Shown here piece by piece: positions 22,768 to 32,136 of a DNA stretch of 35,341 nt. Both the position numbers and the translations under genes were made by a program. This DNA comes from GWE2-51-13 sp041736705. Its GTDB lineage: Bacteria; Bacillota_I; Bacilli_A; Erysipelotrichales; Erysipelotrichaceae. Each line of letters begins with the position of its first letter. Position 1 is the first letter of the stretch. Below the pieces are notes generated by a model. That model did not search any database. It was not told the DNA's origin and saw only the letters and a program-made list of their open reading frames with translations. Where the stretch lies: the NCBI GenBank assembly GCA_041736705.1, contig JBGSTC010000024.1, positions 1 through 35,341 on the forward strand, read 5' to 3'.

Positions 22768-24195
22768 ATGCCATTACCGAAGAATTTTCTATGGGGCGGA
22801 GCCACTGCCGCCAATCAATTGGAAGGGGCTTATCTTGAAGACGGAAAGGGATTATCCAACGTGGATGTCATCCCGTTCGGGGAAAGACGTTTCCCCGTCA
22901 TGGCCGGGAAGGATACGAAGTTCGATCTAACCGATCCTGCGGGTTATCCCAGCCACGAAGCCATCGACTTCTACCATCGTTATAAAGAAGACATCGCTCT
23001 GATGGCCGAGATGGGGTTCAAAGCGTTCCGTATGTCGATCGCTTGGAGCCGCATCTATCCCAACGGAGAAGAAGCACAACCCAACGAAAAGGGATTGAAG
23101 TTTTATGAGAACGTCTTCGATGAACTGATCAAGTACGGAATCGAACCGGTCGTCACGATCGACCATTTCGATGTCCCGCAAGCCTTGGTTGAAAAGTACG
23201 GATCGTGGCGTAGCCGCGAGATGGTCGACTTGTTCGTGAAATATGCGACCACCCTCTTTGTCCGCTACAAAGGGAAGGTCAAATACTGGATGACCTTCAA
23301 TGAAATCAACATGCTGATGCATTTGCCGTTCATGGGGGCAGGGGTCTTCTTTAAGGAAGGCGACCACAAGCTTCAAGTCAAATACCAGGCCGCCCATCAT
23401 TTGTTGGTGGCTTCGGCGACCGTCACCAAGATTGCCCATGAAATCGATCCGCACAACCACATCGGATGCATGCTGGCGGGCGGGATGACCTATCCGTATT
23501 CCTGTGCACCGGAAGATGTCCGCATGGCGCAGGTGAAGAACCGCGAAAGCTATTTCTTCATCGATGTCCAAAGCCGCGGGGAATACCCGAATTACGTAAA
23601 GAAAGAATTGGAACGCGAAGGCATCGTGCTTGCGATGAAAGAAGGGGATCTGGAGATCCTCAAGAACCATCCGGTCGATTACATCGCCTTCAGCTACTAC
23701 TCCTCACGCGTCGCCAGCGCCACGCCTGACGCGTCTGCGAACACGGCGGGGAATGTCTTCAAGTCCGTCAAGAACCCCCACCTGAAGTCTTCGGAATGGG
23801 GCTGGCAGATCGATCCGATCGGATTGCGCACGACCATGAACGAATTGTACGACCGCTACCAAAAACCCCTCTTCATCGTCGAGAACGGCTTGGGTGCCGT
23901 GGATACGCCGCTTGAAGACGGGACGATCAACGACGACTACCGTATCGACTATCTAAGGGAACATGTCCGCGAGATGGTGAAGGCGGTTGAAGAAGACGGC
24001 GTCGAACTCTTGGGTTACACCCCATGGGGTTGCATCGACCTGGTCAGCGCATCGACCGGTGAAATGAAGAAACGCTACGGCTTCATCTACGTCAACAAGG
24101 ACGACCAAGGCAACGGGGACTTAAGCCGCAGCCGTAAGAAATCCTTCTTCTGGTATAAGAAAGTCATCGCATCCAACGGAAAAGAACTCGATTAG
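22768..24195 (+). CDS. GH1 6-phospho-beta-glucosidase
   Basis: A 475-residue glycoside hydrolase family 1 enzyme. It starts with the signature FLWGGATAANQLEGAY. The acid/base Glu179 is in TFNEIN and the nucleophile Glu372 in IVENGLG. The segment SASTGEMKKRYGFIYV has the Ser and Lys-Tyr pattern that binds the 6-phosphate in phospho-glucosidases such as BglA and AscB. It cleaves phosphorylated beta-glucosides delivered by a PTS in the cytoplasm; no signal peptide is present. GGAG lies eight bases before the ATG, and a TATAAT -10 box is at 22739-22744. A terminator follows. Confidence 0.9.
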   Translation: MPLPKNFLWGGATAANQLEGAYLEDGKGLSNVDVIPFGERRFPVMAGKDTKFDLTDPAGYPSHEAIDFYHRYKEDIALMAEMGFKAFRMSIAWSRIYPNGEEAQPNEKGLKFYENVFDELIKYGIEPVVTIDHFDVPQALVEKYGSWRSREMVDLFVKYATTLFVRYKGKVKYWMTFNEINMLMHLPFMGAGVFFKEGDHKLQVKYQAAHHLLVASATVTKIAHEIDPHNHIGCMLAGGMTYPYSCAPEDVRMAQVKNRESYFFIDVQSRGEYPNYVKKELEREGIVLAMKEGDLEILKNHPVDYIAFSYYSSRVASATPDASANTAGNVFKSVKNPHLKSSEWGWQIDPIGLRTTMNELYDRYQKPLFIVENGLGAVDTPLEDGTINDDYRIDYLREHVREMVKAVEEDGVELLGYTPWGCIDLVSASTGEMKKRYGFIYVNKDDQGNGDLSRSRKKSFFWYKKVIASNGKELD

Positions 24196-24201
24196 TCATT
24201 C

Positions 24202-24232
24202 AAACAGTGGTACACGCCACTGTTTTTATTTT
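24202..24232 (+). terminator. rho-independent terminator after the first GH1 gene
   Basis: A 9-bp stem AAACAGTGG/CCACTGTTT with a 6-base loop is followed by a T-rich run (TTATTTTAT), seven bases after the stop codon. Confidence 0.82.
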
Positions 24233-24343
24233 ATCGAGGACAGAAACATCCTCTGTGGAGCAGACGTACAGGATTCACTCACTTTTCCTGTTAACAATGT
24301 CATTCTTCTGCTATGATAAAAATCAGTAGAGAGAAGGTAGATC

Positions 24344-26272
24344 ATGAACAACGATCCACGCAAGATACAAATCATAAAACTATTACGCTCTCGACCCAAT
24401 GGACTCACAGTCGACGAGATCGCGATGAGTCTTAATGTCAGTAGCCGTACGATCAGGGATGATCTTCGAAGCATCCATGAAATTGTGAATGTCAAAAATG
24501 TATGCATCACCAAACAAAAAAACAAAGTTGTCATCCAGAATGAGTGCCTTGATGAGGTCGATCACTGGATTGAACTCATAACGAAAGAACAAAACACGCT
24601 TCCAACATCCAACCCTGAAAGAGTGAGATACATCGTACGTCGATTGATCAATTCAGTGGATTACATAAAAATCGATGATTTGAGTGATGAGATGTTCTAC
24701 AATCGGTCTACCATCAGCAATGATTTGAAGTCGGCGAAGACTATATTGGCGAAGTTCGGATTGAAAATCAGCACCCGACCGAATTATGGGATCAAGATCA
24801 CCGGTAATGAAATAAACAAGAGAATGTGTATCGTGAATTATTGTTATCAAGACGAGAAAGATGATTTAAAACTCAAAGGTGAAGTGAAAGAAATCCAACT
24901 CATCCTTTATGATGCATTACAGCGATACAAACTCAATGTCTCCGACTTTGTGTTTCAGAATCTTTGCTATCACATCGTGATCGCGATGATCCGCATCCAG
25001 GAGATGAACCATATCCCGCCGGATACCATGCTTTTACTCGACATTGAGTCTAACCTTGAGTTTCAGTGTGCAACGTACATCGCCGACCAGCTAAAAGTGA
25101 AATACAATATAGACTTCCCAGAATCGGAAATCAATTACATGACAATGCATCTTGTCGGGAAGAGAATGTTGGACGATGTCGAACACTCTCAATACATCAT
25201 CAAACCGGATACATTTGAACTCACGGATGAAATCATTCATGAATTGAAGCGTGTCTACCATCTTGATTTGTTTGACAACCTCGAGTTCAGAGTGACTTTT
25301 TCCCTGCATTTACAGCCCTTACTGAATCGGATTAAGTTTGGATTGCAGATAAAGAATCCGATAAAGGAAAAGATCAAGCGTACTTATCCATTGGCTTTCG
25401 AGATGGCGTCCTATGCCGCACAGATCATCGGATCAAAGTACGAATTCGCGCTTGATGAAGATGAGATTTCATATTTAGCACTTCACTTCAATCTCGCAAT
25501 GGAGAAGAAAAGTGGAAGTATTTCGAAGAAGAGAATACTCGCGGTTTGCGTTTCCGGTCGTGGAAGTTCACAATTCATCAAACATCAACTGCAAAGCAAA
25601 CTATCGAACTTCATCGAAAGTGTCGAAACCGCGGAGTACTTCATGCTTGACCATATCGATTTCAGTCTTTACGATTATGTCTTTTCAACGGTACAAATCA
25701 ATAAAATCTTACCGATACCCGTCATCTACATTAAGAGTTTCTTTAGTTTCGATGATATCGGTAAGATTGAGAAGCAACTTGAGAGTATGGAACTCCAGAA
25801 CTTCAACTTCTTGTCTTACTTAAGTGCTCAACGTTTTTTCGCGAATGTTGAGGCGGAATCAAAAGAAGAAGTCATAGATTTCCTTTGTGATCATCTCATC
25901 AAGCAAAACTTGGCGACAAACGAGTTTCGAGAAAGCGTACTAGAAAGAGAAAGGATCTCTACGACCGAGTTCGGGAACCTCGTAGCGATTCCTCATCCAA
26001 TGATCGCCATGTCGGATGAAACCTACGTAAGTGTGGCGATACTATCGAAGCCGATCTTGTGGTCAAAGGAAATGGTAAGAGTTGTTTTCCTCATCGCTTA
26101 TCAAACCGATCATGTGGATAGCATGGAGATTTTTAACCGGATGTTCGCACGGTTCGTCATGAGTCATTCTTTGGTGTTAAGCTTAGTCAAGAATCCAAGT
26201 TATACGCAGCTCTTGAAAATCATGAAGTTGGTCGAGTATTACGAGACGAATGACATCGATATGGAGGATTAA
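24344..26272 (+). CDS. LicR/MtlR-type PRD transcriptional activator with EIIB and EIIA domains
   Basis: A 642-residue multidomain regulator. It starts with an HTH (LTVDEIAMSLNVSSRTIRDDL) and a second Mga-like HTH (residues 85-150). PRD1 has His210 and His269, and PRD2 has His322 and His381. The EIIB-like domain has Cys402 (CVSGRGSSQ) and the C-terminal EIIA-like domain has His551 (VAIPHPM). All phosphorylation sites are intact, so it can sense both the PTS transporter and HPr. AGAAGG lies seven bases before the ATG, and an EIIB gene follows after one base, so it probably activates the PTS genes at 26274-29749 and perhaps the GH1 genes. Confidence 0.88.
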   Translation: MNNDPRKIQIIKLLRSRPNGLTVDEIAMSLNVSSRTIRDDLRSIHEIVNVKNVCITKQKNKVVIQNECLDEVDHWIELITKEQNTLPTSNPERVRYIVRRLINSVDYIKIDDLSDEMFYNRSTISNDLKSAKTILAKFGLKISTRPNYGIKITGNEINKRMCIVNYCYQDEKDDLKLKGEVKEIQLILYDALQRYKLNVSDFVFQNLCYHIVIAMIRIQEMNHIPPDTMLLLDIESNLEFQCATYIADQLKVKYNIDFPESEINYMTMHLVGKRMLDDVEHSQYIIKPDTFELTDEIIHELKRVYHLDLFDNLEFRVTFSLHLQPLLNRIKFGLQIKNPIKEKIKRTYPLAFEMASYAAQIIGSKYEFALDEDEISYLALHFNLAMEKKSGSISKKRILAVCVSGRGSSQFIKHQLQSKLSNFIESVETAEYFMLDHIDFSLYDYVFSTVQINKILPIPVIYIKSFFSFDDIGKIEKQLESMELQNFNFLSYLSAQRFFANVEAESKEEVIDFLCDHLIKQNLATNEFRESVLERERISTTEFGNLVAIPHPMIAMSDETYVSVAILSKPILWSKEMVRVVFLIAYQTDHVDSMEIFNRMFARFVMSHSLVLSLVKNPSYTQLLKIMKLVEYYETNDIDMED

Positions 26273-26273
26273 C

Positions 26274-26579
26274 ATGAAAATCCTACTCTGTTGTTGTGCC
26301 GGGATGTCTACGAGCATACTGATGATGAAAATGAAGAAGGCTGCACGACAGCAAGGGAAGGACTATGAATTCTCCGCGATCGGGACGGAACGTCTGGAAA
26401 CGATGATTGCGGAATTCGACGTACTACTTTTAGGTCCGCAGACTTCAAAAATCGTCGGTGATCCCGATGAACTACAAAAAAAATACGAGAAACCGGTTTA
26501 CGTTGTGAGTTATGACGAGTATGGATTGGGGAAAGGTGACATTGTTCTAGAAAAGATCGAGAAACTACTCGGGATTTAG
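26274..26579 (+). CDS. PTS EIIB component, lactose/cellobiose family (copy 1)
   Basis: A 101-residue EIIB of the lactose/cellobiose/chitobiose family. The phosphocysteine loop is LLCCCAGMSTSIL; Cys7 is the expected site by alignment to CxAGMSTS. It also keeps LLLGPQTSKIV and the C-terminal GKGDIVLEKIEKLLG. It carries phosphate from EIIA to a sugar held in EIIC. GGAGG at the end of the activator gene lies six bases before the ATG, so the two are coupled. The EIIC gene follows 104 bases later. No lactose-family EIIA gene is present in the window. Confidence 0.88.
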   Translation: MKILLCCCAGMSTSILMMKMKKAARQQGKDYEFSAIGTERLETMIAEFDVLLLGPQTSKIVGDPDELQKKYEKPVYVVSYDEYGLGKGDIVLEKIEKLLGI

Positions 26580-26621
26580 CGTGCCAAACTCAAACTTTAA
26601 TGTGGAAATTTATCAAATGGA

Positions 26622-26652
26622 TATCATTTTTACCGATGATAAGATGTTATCA
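26622..26652 (+). other. competing hairpins upstream of the EIIC gene
   Basis: TATCAT (26622-26627) can pair with ATGATA (26636-26641), and TGATAA (26637-26642) can pair with TTATCA (26647-26652). The two overlap and cannot form together. They lie upstream of the AAAGGAGG of the EIIC gene. Stems are only 6 bp and AT-rich, so the function is uncertain. Confidence 0.25.
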
Positions 26653-26683
26653 GGGATAAACACCATTTAAAGGAGGATATTAC

Positions 26684-27952
26684 ATGAAGCGGATTCAAGA
26701 TTGGCTTAATAAGTATTTCGTTCCCGGCGCATTGAAATTCAGTAAGAACGATTATGTTCAAGCAATCCAACACGGGGTTATGGGATCGGTCGGGGTTTTG
26801 ACGATCGGCGGTTTGTTGTCGATCATTCAAACGCCACCGATTACCGGAACGCCAACCGGGATTATGTTGGCTTGGAAGAATTTCTCGATGGTCAATGCCG
26901 AATGGCTGAATGTCGCAACGACATTCTCGATGAAAGCAATCGCACTTTATGCGGTTGTCGGTATCGCATTTAGCCTTGCACGTAGTAAAAAACTTCCCGA
27001 GCTTAACGCCATGGTTACAGCATTGGTTTCCTTCTTCATCCTTTCCGTAAAACTTACGAAGGTCGATGGATTCGGTGATGTTATGACGATCGGCAGTCTT
27101 AGTTCAGGCGGATTGTTCACAGCCATCATCGTCGGATTATCCGTTGTAGCTTTGATCAATTTCTTCACGAAAAAAGGCATCAAACTGAAAATGCCCGAAG
27201 CTGTTCCAGCCAATGTCGCAGCACCGTTTGAAGCGTTGATTGCAACGCTTGCCGTCGTTCTCATCTCCATCGGAATCCGTGTCTTCTTGGCAGCGAATTT
27301 CAAAATCATGTTTCCGGATCTCATTTCCGTTATCCTGCGCCCGATTCTTGTTGCTGGCGACTCACTACCTGTCTTGATGCTTGCGATGATCCTGATGAGA
27401 ACTCTTTGGAGTTTCGGTATCCACGGCACATCGATCGTCATGGCGCCTTTATACCCGATTCTGATTGCGAATACCATTGAAAACGTCGAAGCGTATTCTG
27501 CAGGGTTACCGATTCCAAACATCTTCGCCGCAGGCTTTTTCTCCTATCAATTAGGCATGATGCCGGCTGCAATCTGGATGCTCATGTTTGCTAAGTCCGG
27601 TCAATTGAAAGCCGTCGGTAAAGTCGGTATCGTTCCGGGTATCTTCCAAATCAGTGAACCGATCCATTTCGGTACACCGTTCGTTATGAATCCCATCCTT
27701 ATCTTCCCGCATGTATTCAACCTTACGATGAACTGGACGATTGCCTATCTCATTATCCAGTCCGGTCTTGTTGCCAAGCCGATCTTCCAAGTCCCTAATT
27801 TCATGCCAGGTTTCCTCTCAGTCTTTATGTCCTCTCTTGACTGGAAATCAGTCGTCCTGTGGGCGGGATTGGTCGCACTCAATGTCGTCATCTATGCACC
27901 GTTCTTGAGAGCCTATGACAACAATCTTGTGAATAACGAAGAAAAGGCCTAA
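26684..27952 (+). CDS. PTS EIIC component, lactose/cellobiose family
   Basis: A 422-residue membrane permease of the lactose/cellobiose family, close to the usual 430-450 residues. About ten hydrophobic segments are visible. The region FQISEPIHFGTPFVMNP followed by ILIFPHVFNLTMNW corresponds to the conserved sugar-binding loop of this family. It lacks fused EIIB or EIIA domains, which are supplied by separate genes (EIIB at 26274-26579). AAAGGAGG lies seven bases before the ATG. It probably transports a beta-linked disaccharide, given the GH1 enzymes on both sides, and the sulfatase downstream hints at a sulfated substrate. Confidence 0.88.
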   Translation: MKRIQDWLNKYFVPGALKFSKNDYVQAIQHGVMGSVGVLTIGGLLSIIQTPPITGTPTGIMLAWKNFSMVNAEWLNVATTFSMKAIALYAVVGIAFSLARSKKLPELNAMVTALVSFFILSVKLTKVDGFGDVMTIGSLSSGGLFTAIIVGLSVVALINFFTKKGIKLKMPEAVPANVAAPFEALIATLAVVLISIGIRVFLAANFKIMFPDLISVILRPILVAGDSLPVLMLAMILMRTLWSFGIHGTSIVMAPLYPILIANTIENVEAYSAGLPIPNIFAAGFFSYQLGMMPAAIWMLMFAKSGQLKAVGKVGIVPGIFQISEPIHFGTPFVMNPILIFPHVFNLTMNWTIAYLIIQSGLVAKPIFQVPNFMPGFLSVFMSSLDWKSVVLWAGLVALNVVIYAPFLRAYDNNLVNNEEKA

Positions 27953-27964
27953 GGCTAGACAAGC

Positions 27965-27994
27965 AATCAAGCGAGGTTCTTACCTCGCTTGATT
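27965..27994 (+). other. strong intercistronic hairpin between EIIC and sulfatase
   Basis: A perfect 13-bp stem AATCAAGCGAGGT/ACCTCGCTTGATT around TCTT, 12 bases after the EIIC stop. Only TTTA follows the stem, so termination would be partial at best. It probably sets different amounts of EIIC and sulfatase from one transcript. Confidence 0.6.
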
Positions 27995-28015
27995 TATCGA
28001 TTGAAGGAGAAAAAT

Positions 28016-29749
28016 ATGCGAGCCATCCACTTGATGTTCGATACATTGCGCAGAGACAACTTTTCCATCTATGACGAGACTTGCCATGCGATCACACCGA
28101 ATTTTGCCCGCCTTGCTGAAAAGACGGTCACTTTCGATCGCTTTTATGGTGGAAGCATGCCATGCATGCCGGCTCGACGTGAATTACATACCGGAAGGTA
28201 TAATTTTCTGCATCGCGGATGGGGACCGCTTGAACCCTTTGACGAGTCCATCATCGAAACACTGAAAAACAACGGTGTCTATACTCACTTGATTACTGAT
28301 CATGCGCATTACTTCTGTGATGGCGGAGGTACTTACCATAATCGATACAACTCATATGAGTTCAATCGTGGTCAAGAAGGAGATCGTTGGAAAAGCATCC
28401 ATCATGGAATCGATCTTCCTGCGATGAGTCCGAATAACAGTCACAGCGATTCGGTGAAATTCAACTATGCCAGTCGCGAAACCATGCTTTCGGAAGAAGA
28501 TTTCTCCATATCAAAGAATTATGATCAAGGGATCGATTTTCTGAAAAAGAATGTGGATACGGATCATTGGTTTCTCCAAATCGAAAGTTTCGATCCGCAT
28601 GAACCGTACTTCACAACGAATAAATACTTGGATATGTATGATTTTGATTACGATGAGCTAAACTACGATTATCCTTCGGTACATAGCATCGATGATCCAT
28701 CGGACAAGATCCAACAAGCCAAAGCGAACTATTTGGCTTTGGTATCAATGTGTGATGCGAATCTTGGCAAGGTGCTGGATTTCATGGACGATAACGACAT
28801 GTGGAAGGACACGATGTTGATTGTGAATACAGATCACGGACAACTCCATGGCGAGCATCGTTGGTGGGGCAAGAATGTCATGCCTTTCTACGAAGAAATC
28901 ATTCACATCCCGTTTTTCATATGGTCACCCGAATCCAAGAAAAAAAATGTCCATTGTGATGTTCTTGCGCAAACAATCGACATCCCTGCAACTCTAAAGG
29001 ATCATTTCAAAATGCCGGGTATGGAAATGATGCAGGGCAAGTCCTTGTTACCCGCCATAGAAGACAATGTAAAAATTCGGGATTTTGCCCTTTTTGGAAT
29101 ATTCGGAGCGCAAGTCGGAATCACGGATGGTGAATATGTCTATTTGAGAAGTAACGCGACGGATAAGAATCAACCGCTCTTTGAGTACACGCTGATGTTT
29201 ACCGACCAGAGGAGTTTCAAACCTTTGAAGCAATTATCCACCATGGAATTATACGATGGATTTAGATTTACGAAGGGGATTCCCGTAGTCAAAATCAAGA
29301 CGAACTCATGGCTGGACACATACCGTATGGGGCACTCTCTCTATGATCTTAGAATCGACCCTAAGCAAACCAATCCTATTAAGAATGCAGAGAAAGAAAT
29401 CGAGATGATCAATGCGCTCATCACGATGTTGAAATCGAGTGAAGCACCAAGTGAACAATATGTTCGACTAGGGTTGCTGGGTCAGTACACACCGGAGCGA
29501 ATCCAGAGTGAAGAACATGAAAGAGTAAATGCCTACAAGCTTCCGTTTCAGACAGAGATCGAACTTGGATTAAGATGTATGATAACAAACGCCTTGATGT
29601 TCTATGACGACCCGAGTAGTGTCCTTGAGAAGCTGAAGGAGACGGATCTATCCTATGCTTCGATAAAGGCATGTTTAATCGAACAATGTCCACAGCCGAA
29701 GAGAAACCGCCTCATGCAAGTACTCAGCATCCTGAGCAGAGTCGATTGA
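28016..29749 (+). CDS. sulfatase (formylglycine type), predicted cytoplasmic
   Basis: A 577-residue alkaline-phosphatase-superfamily sulfatase. Cys50 lies in CMPARRELHTGR, a full CxPxR...TGR signature, so it should be converted to formylglycine; an anaerobic maturase (anSME) is not in the window. Metal ligands are visible at the N-terminus (LMFDTLRRDN) and at NTDHGQLHGEH. There is no signal peptide: the protein begins MRAIHLMFDT, already the catalytic core. AAGGAG lies seven bases before the ATG at 28016. Its place after PTS EIIB and EIIC genes suggests it removes sulfate from an imported, phosphorylated sugar; phosphonate ester hydrolysis is the alternative. Confidence 0.8.
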   Translation: MRAIHLMFDTLRRDNFSIYDETCHAITPNFARLAEKTVTFDRFYGGSMPCMPARRELHTGRYNFLHRGWGPLEPFDESIIETLKNNGVYTHLITDHAHYFCDGGGTYHNRYNSYEFNRGQEGDRWKSIHHGIDLPAMSPNNSHSDSVKFNYASRETMLSEEDFSISKNYDQGIDFLKKNVDTDHWFLQIESFDPHEPYFTTNKYLDMYDFDYDELNYDYPSVHSIDDPSDKIQQAKANYLALVSMCDANLGKVLDFMDDNDMWKDTMLIVNTDHGQLHGEHRWWGKNVMPFYEEIIHIPFFIWSPESKKKNVHCDVLAQTIDIPATLKDHFKMPGMEMMQGKSLLPAIEDNVKIRDFALFGIFGAQVGITDGEYVYLRSNATDKNQPLFEYTLMFTDQRSFKPLKQLSTMELYDGFRFTKGIPVVKIKTNSWLDTYRMGHSLYDLRIDPKQTNPIKNAEKEIEMINALITMLKSSEAPSEQYVRLGLLGQYTPERIQSEEHERVNAYKLPFQTEIELGLRCMITNALMFYDDPSSVLEKLKETDLSYASIKACLIEQCPQPKRNRLMQVLSILSRVD

Positions 29750-29751
29750 GT

Positions 29752-31587
29752 ATGTTAAAACAGAGGGATATCCAAATCATCTCGATTCTCTACGGACAGC
29801 AACGTCCGATTGAGAGTGGCGAAATGGAGAAGAAACTTGGGATTGCCGGAAGAACACTTAGGAAGGCGATTCTGGAATCGAAGTCCGAATTGGCCGAACG
29901 GGGTGCAGTGATTCAACACAAAATCAATCAAGGGTACATCCTGGATATTTTCAACGCACCTCTGTTTAGTCAATTCTGGGAGAAAGTTGAAAACCAACAC
30001 CAAGCGAAATACGCCGATTCTTCCTTGCGGATACGATACATGTTGATTTGGATATTCATCTATCATGGAATCGTCCATGAAAATCGTCTTAAGGAAGTCT
30101 TCGGCTTGAATCAAGATACATTCGATCTAGACATGCTGGCGATTGAAAAACGACTGAACACATCGAATTTTACATTCGTAAGGGAAGGAGGAATCCTTCG
30201 TGTTTGGGGTAACCACCTCCAGATTGAACAATTTCTATCCGATGTTCTATACAAAGAGAATCCGGAAATTGAGTATGTTGAGATTTTCAAGATGCTTGGA
30301 GTTCAAAAAGAAGTGTATATGGAAAAACAAAAAATCGTCGAGAGCGCACTTTACCAAACCATCGTCAAACACGATCTTATGCTTTCTGAAGTTGCTTTTG
30401 AAAATATCTGCTATCAATTGCATCTCAACATCACTCTGGAGGATAAGTTCGAGTCCGAACCCAACCATCATGATATCGACGAGTGTCAAAGCGAGTACGC
30501 AATTGTTCAGGAGACATTACTTAGGATAAGTGAAAAATTCGAAATCAACATATGTGAAGCGGAAATCCTATCGATTGCGAACCAACTCCACGGGAAAAGA
30601 TTCTTTACGGAAAAGACAATGGATCAAATCTCATATGAAGACATAAGGGTTGTCGAGGTCATCCTATCCCACGCATTTAGTAGAATTGCCGAGTATTTCA
30701 GGATTGATCTCACTCAAGATGAGGATCTAAAAAACTCGCTCAAACTACATTTACTATCGACATTGCAACGTAGTAAACTCAATCTGTATCTACGTAACCC
30801 GATGACGGAAGAACTAAAAAGCGAGTTTCCTCTCTTTTATCATTTTTCCTCAATCTTCAGTATGATTTTCGAAGAAGAAACAGGAAAAGTATTGACCGAG
30901 GACGAGATTGCGTACATTGCCGTGCATATTTCACTGAGTATAGATCGTAGAATCCAAAGTAAGAGAAGAAAGGCATTGATGGTTTATGATTTGGGGATGG
31001 CAACGCGCAGAATCAATGAGTATCGGCTCAACCATGTATTTGGCGAGTACTTTGAAATCACAGATAGTATCCCATCGCTTCGACTAAAAGAGAAAGACCT
31101 AAGGGATTTCGAATTGATTATTTCGACCGTAAAAACCATCGATCTACCCACTGAGAAAACGATTTTTGTTTCCGACCTGGTCAATGAGGAAGAGATTCAA
31201 AACATCAAACAATTCTGTGAAAATACGTTACTGAGGAAAATCAAAACAGATTATCATGTCGCAACGTATCATTGTCAACAAAAGCATGATCGAAAAACAA
31301 GTGCGATTCGTGAAATCGGCGAACACTGGGAGAGTACTGGGTTATTCAACTATTACCGCCTCTTTAATCGTTATCAGCCGATGATGGTATCACACCGCGT
31401 GATGATCGCATTCGCCGACAGCGACGATGTTTTCATAACACACAATATTCTTCAAAACGTGCTTCAATACCGTGGTCATCAGATCGACAGGATCATAATC
31501 TACTCCTTAGGCAAAGATGGGGACTGCGACTACAGAAAACTGAATCGCTTCCTTGCGGAATTCGTAATGATGCCAATCCAACCGTAA
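29752..31587 (+). CDS. PRD/BglG-type regulator with degenerate EIIB and EIIA domains
   Basis: A 611-residue regulator with an N-terminal HTH (SGEMEKKLGIAGRTLRKAIL), a second winged-helix region, and two PRDs whose conserved histidines remain in NICYQLHLNI, IANQLHGKRFF, LKLHLLSTLQR and IAVHISLSI. The EIIB-like domain reads LMVYDLGMATRRI, with Tyr where the phosphocysteine should be, and the EIIA-like C-terminus (MMVSHRVMIAF) lacks the usual active-site context. It starts two bases after the sulfatase stop with only a weak ribosome binding site, so coupling is likely. It may sense HPr only through the PRDs, or have another ligand. The target is unknown. Confidence 0.78.
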   Translation: MLKQRDIQIISILYGQQRPIESGEMEKKLGIAGRTLRKAILESKSELAERGAVIQHKINQGYILDIFNAPLFSQFWEKVENQHQAKYADSSLRIRYMLIWIFIYHGIVHENRLKEVFGLNQDTFDLDMLAIEKRLNTSNFTFVREGGILRVWGNHLQIEQFLSDVLYKENPEIEYVEIFKMLGVQKEVYMEKQKIVESALYQTIVKHDLMLSEVAFENICYQLHLNITLEDKFESEPNHHDIDECQSEYAIVQETLLRISEKFEINICEAEILSIANQLHGKRFFTEKTMDQISYEDIRVVEVILSHAFSRIAEYFRIDLTQDEDLKNSLKLHLLSTLQRSKLNLYLRNPMTEELKSEFPLFYHFSSIFSMIFEEETGKVLTEDEIAYIAVHISLSIDRRIQSKRRKALMVYDLGMATRRINEYRLNHVFGEYFEITDSIPSLRLKEKDLRDFELIISTVKTIDLPTEKTIFVSDLVNEEEIQNIKQFCENTLLRKIKTDYHVATYHCQQKHDRKTSAIREIGEHWESTGLFNYYRLFNRYQPMMVSHRVMIAFADSDDVFITHNILQNVLQYRGHQIDRIIIYSLGKDGDCDYRKLNRFLAEFVMMPIQP

Positions 31588-31654
31588 TTCGTGGAAAATG
31601 TACAAGTACACATTTGAGGTTGAATTGATTAAACTATAGATATGAGGTACAAAA

Positions 31655-32101
31655 ATGATCAATGCATGGATCCTACTAGTAAAAGTCACGCTCTTCTCCA
31701 GCTGTCTACGGATGTTGATCCTCTATATCACCGCAAGACGTGGTGACCCCACTCTTGCCCTAAGATTGGATCTGATCAGCATGATCGAAATGTCGATCGT
31801 ATTAACGTTCATTTTCGTACTCATCATGGGGAAAAGCGACCCAAGTTACGAGATCATTTTCCTAATTCTCTTGGTTATTCACTCAGTCATAAGTTACTTT
31901 CATTTTAGAAGGTATGTCTTTATTGGGAAGAAAAAAGTCATCTTGGGATATAGAACATATTCCTTGAAGGAGATTAGGTCTGCTTCGACTTCGAAATACG
32001 CACTACATTATCGTGTCAAAGATCGAGTGTATCGTATCCTTTTCCCAATTCATCATAAGCAGAAGTTAGTTGAAGATTTCGTTCAACCCCTTAACAAGTA
32101 A
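31655..32101 (+). CDS. small membrane protein of unknown function
   Basis: A 148-residue protein with about four hydrophobic segments (near residues 3-25, 40-60, 68-85 and a weaker one after) followed by a soluble C-terminus of about 60 residues (FIGKKKVILGYRTYSLKEIR onward, ending DFVQPLNK). The layout resembles small PH-like or DUF proteins with a membrane anchor, but I do not recognise the family. AGG is seven bases before the ATG, a weak site. It sits between a PRD regulator and an EIIB gene, so it may belong to the sugar locus or simply be nearby. Confidence 0.6.
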   Translation: MINAWILLVKVTLFSSCLRMLILYITARRGDPTLALRLDLISMIEMSIVLTFIFVLIMGKSDPSYEIIFLILLVIHSVISYFHFRRYVFIGKKKVILGYRTYSLKEIRSASTSKYALHYRVKDRVYRILFPIHHKQKLVEDFVQPLNK

Positions 32102-32136
32102 AGACAAAATTTCACTGTAAAATCGAGGAGAAAATC

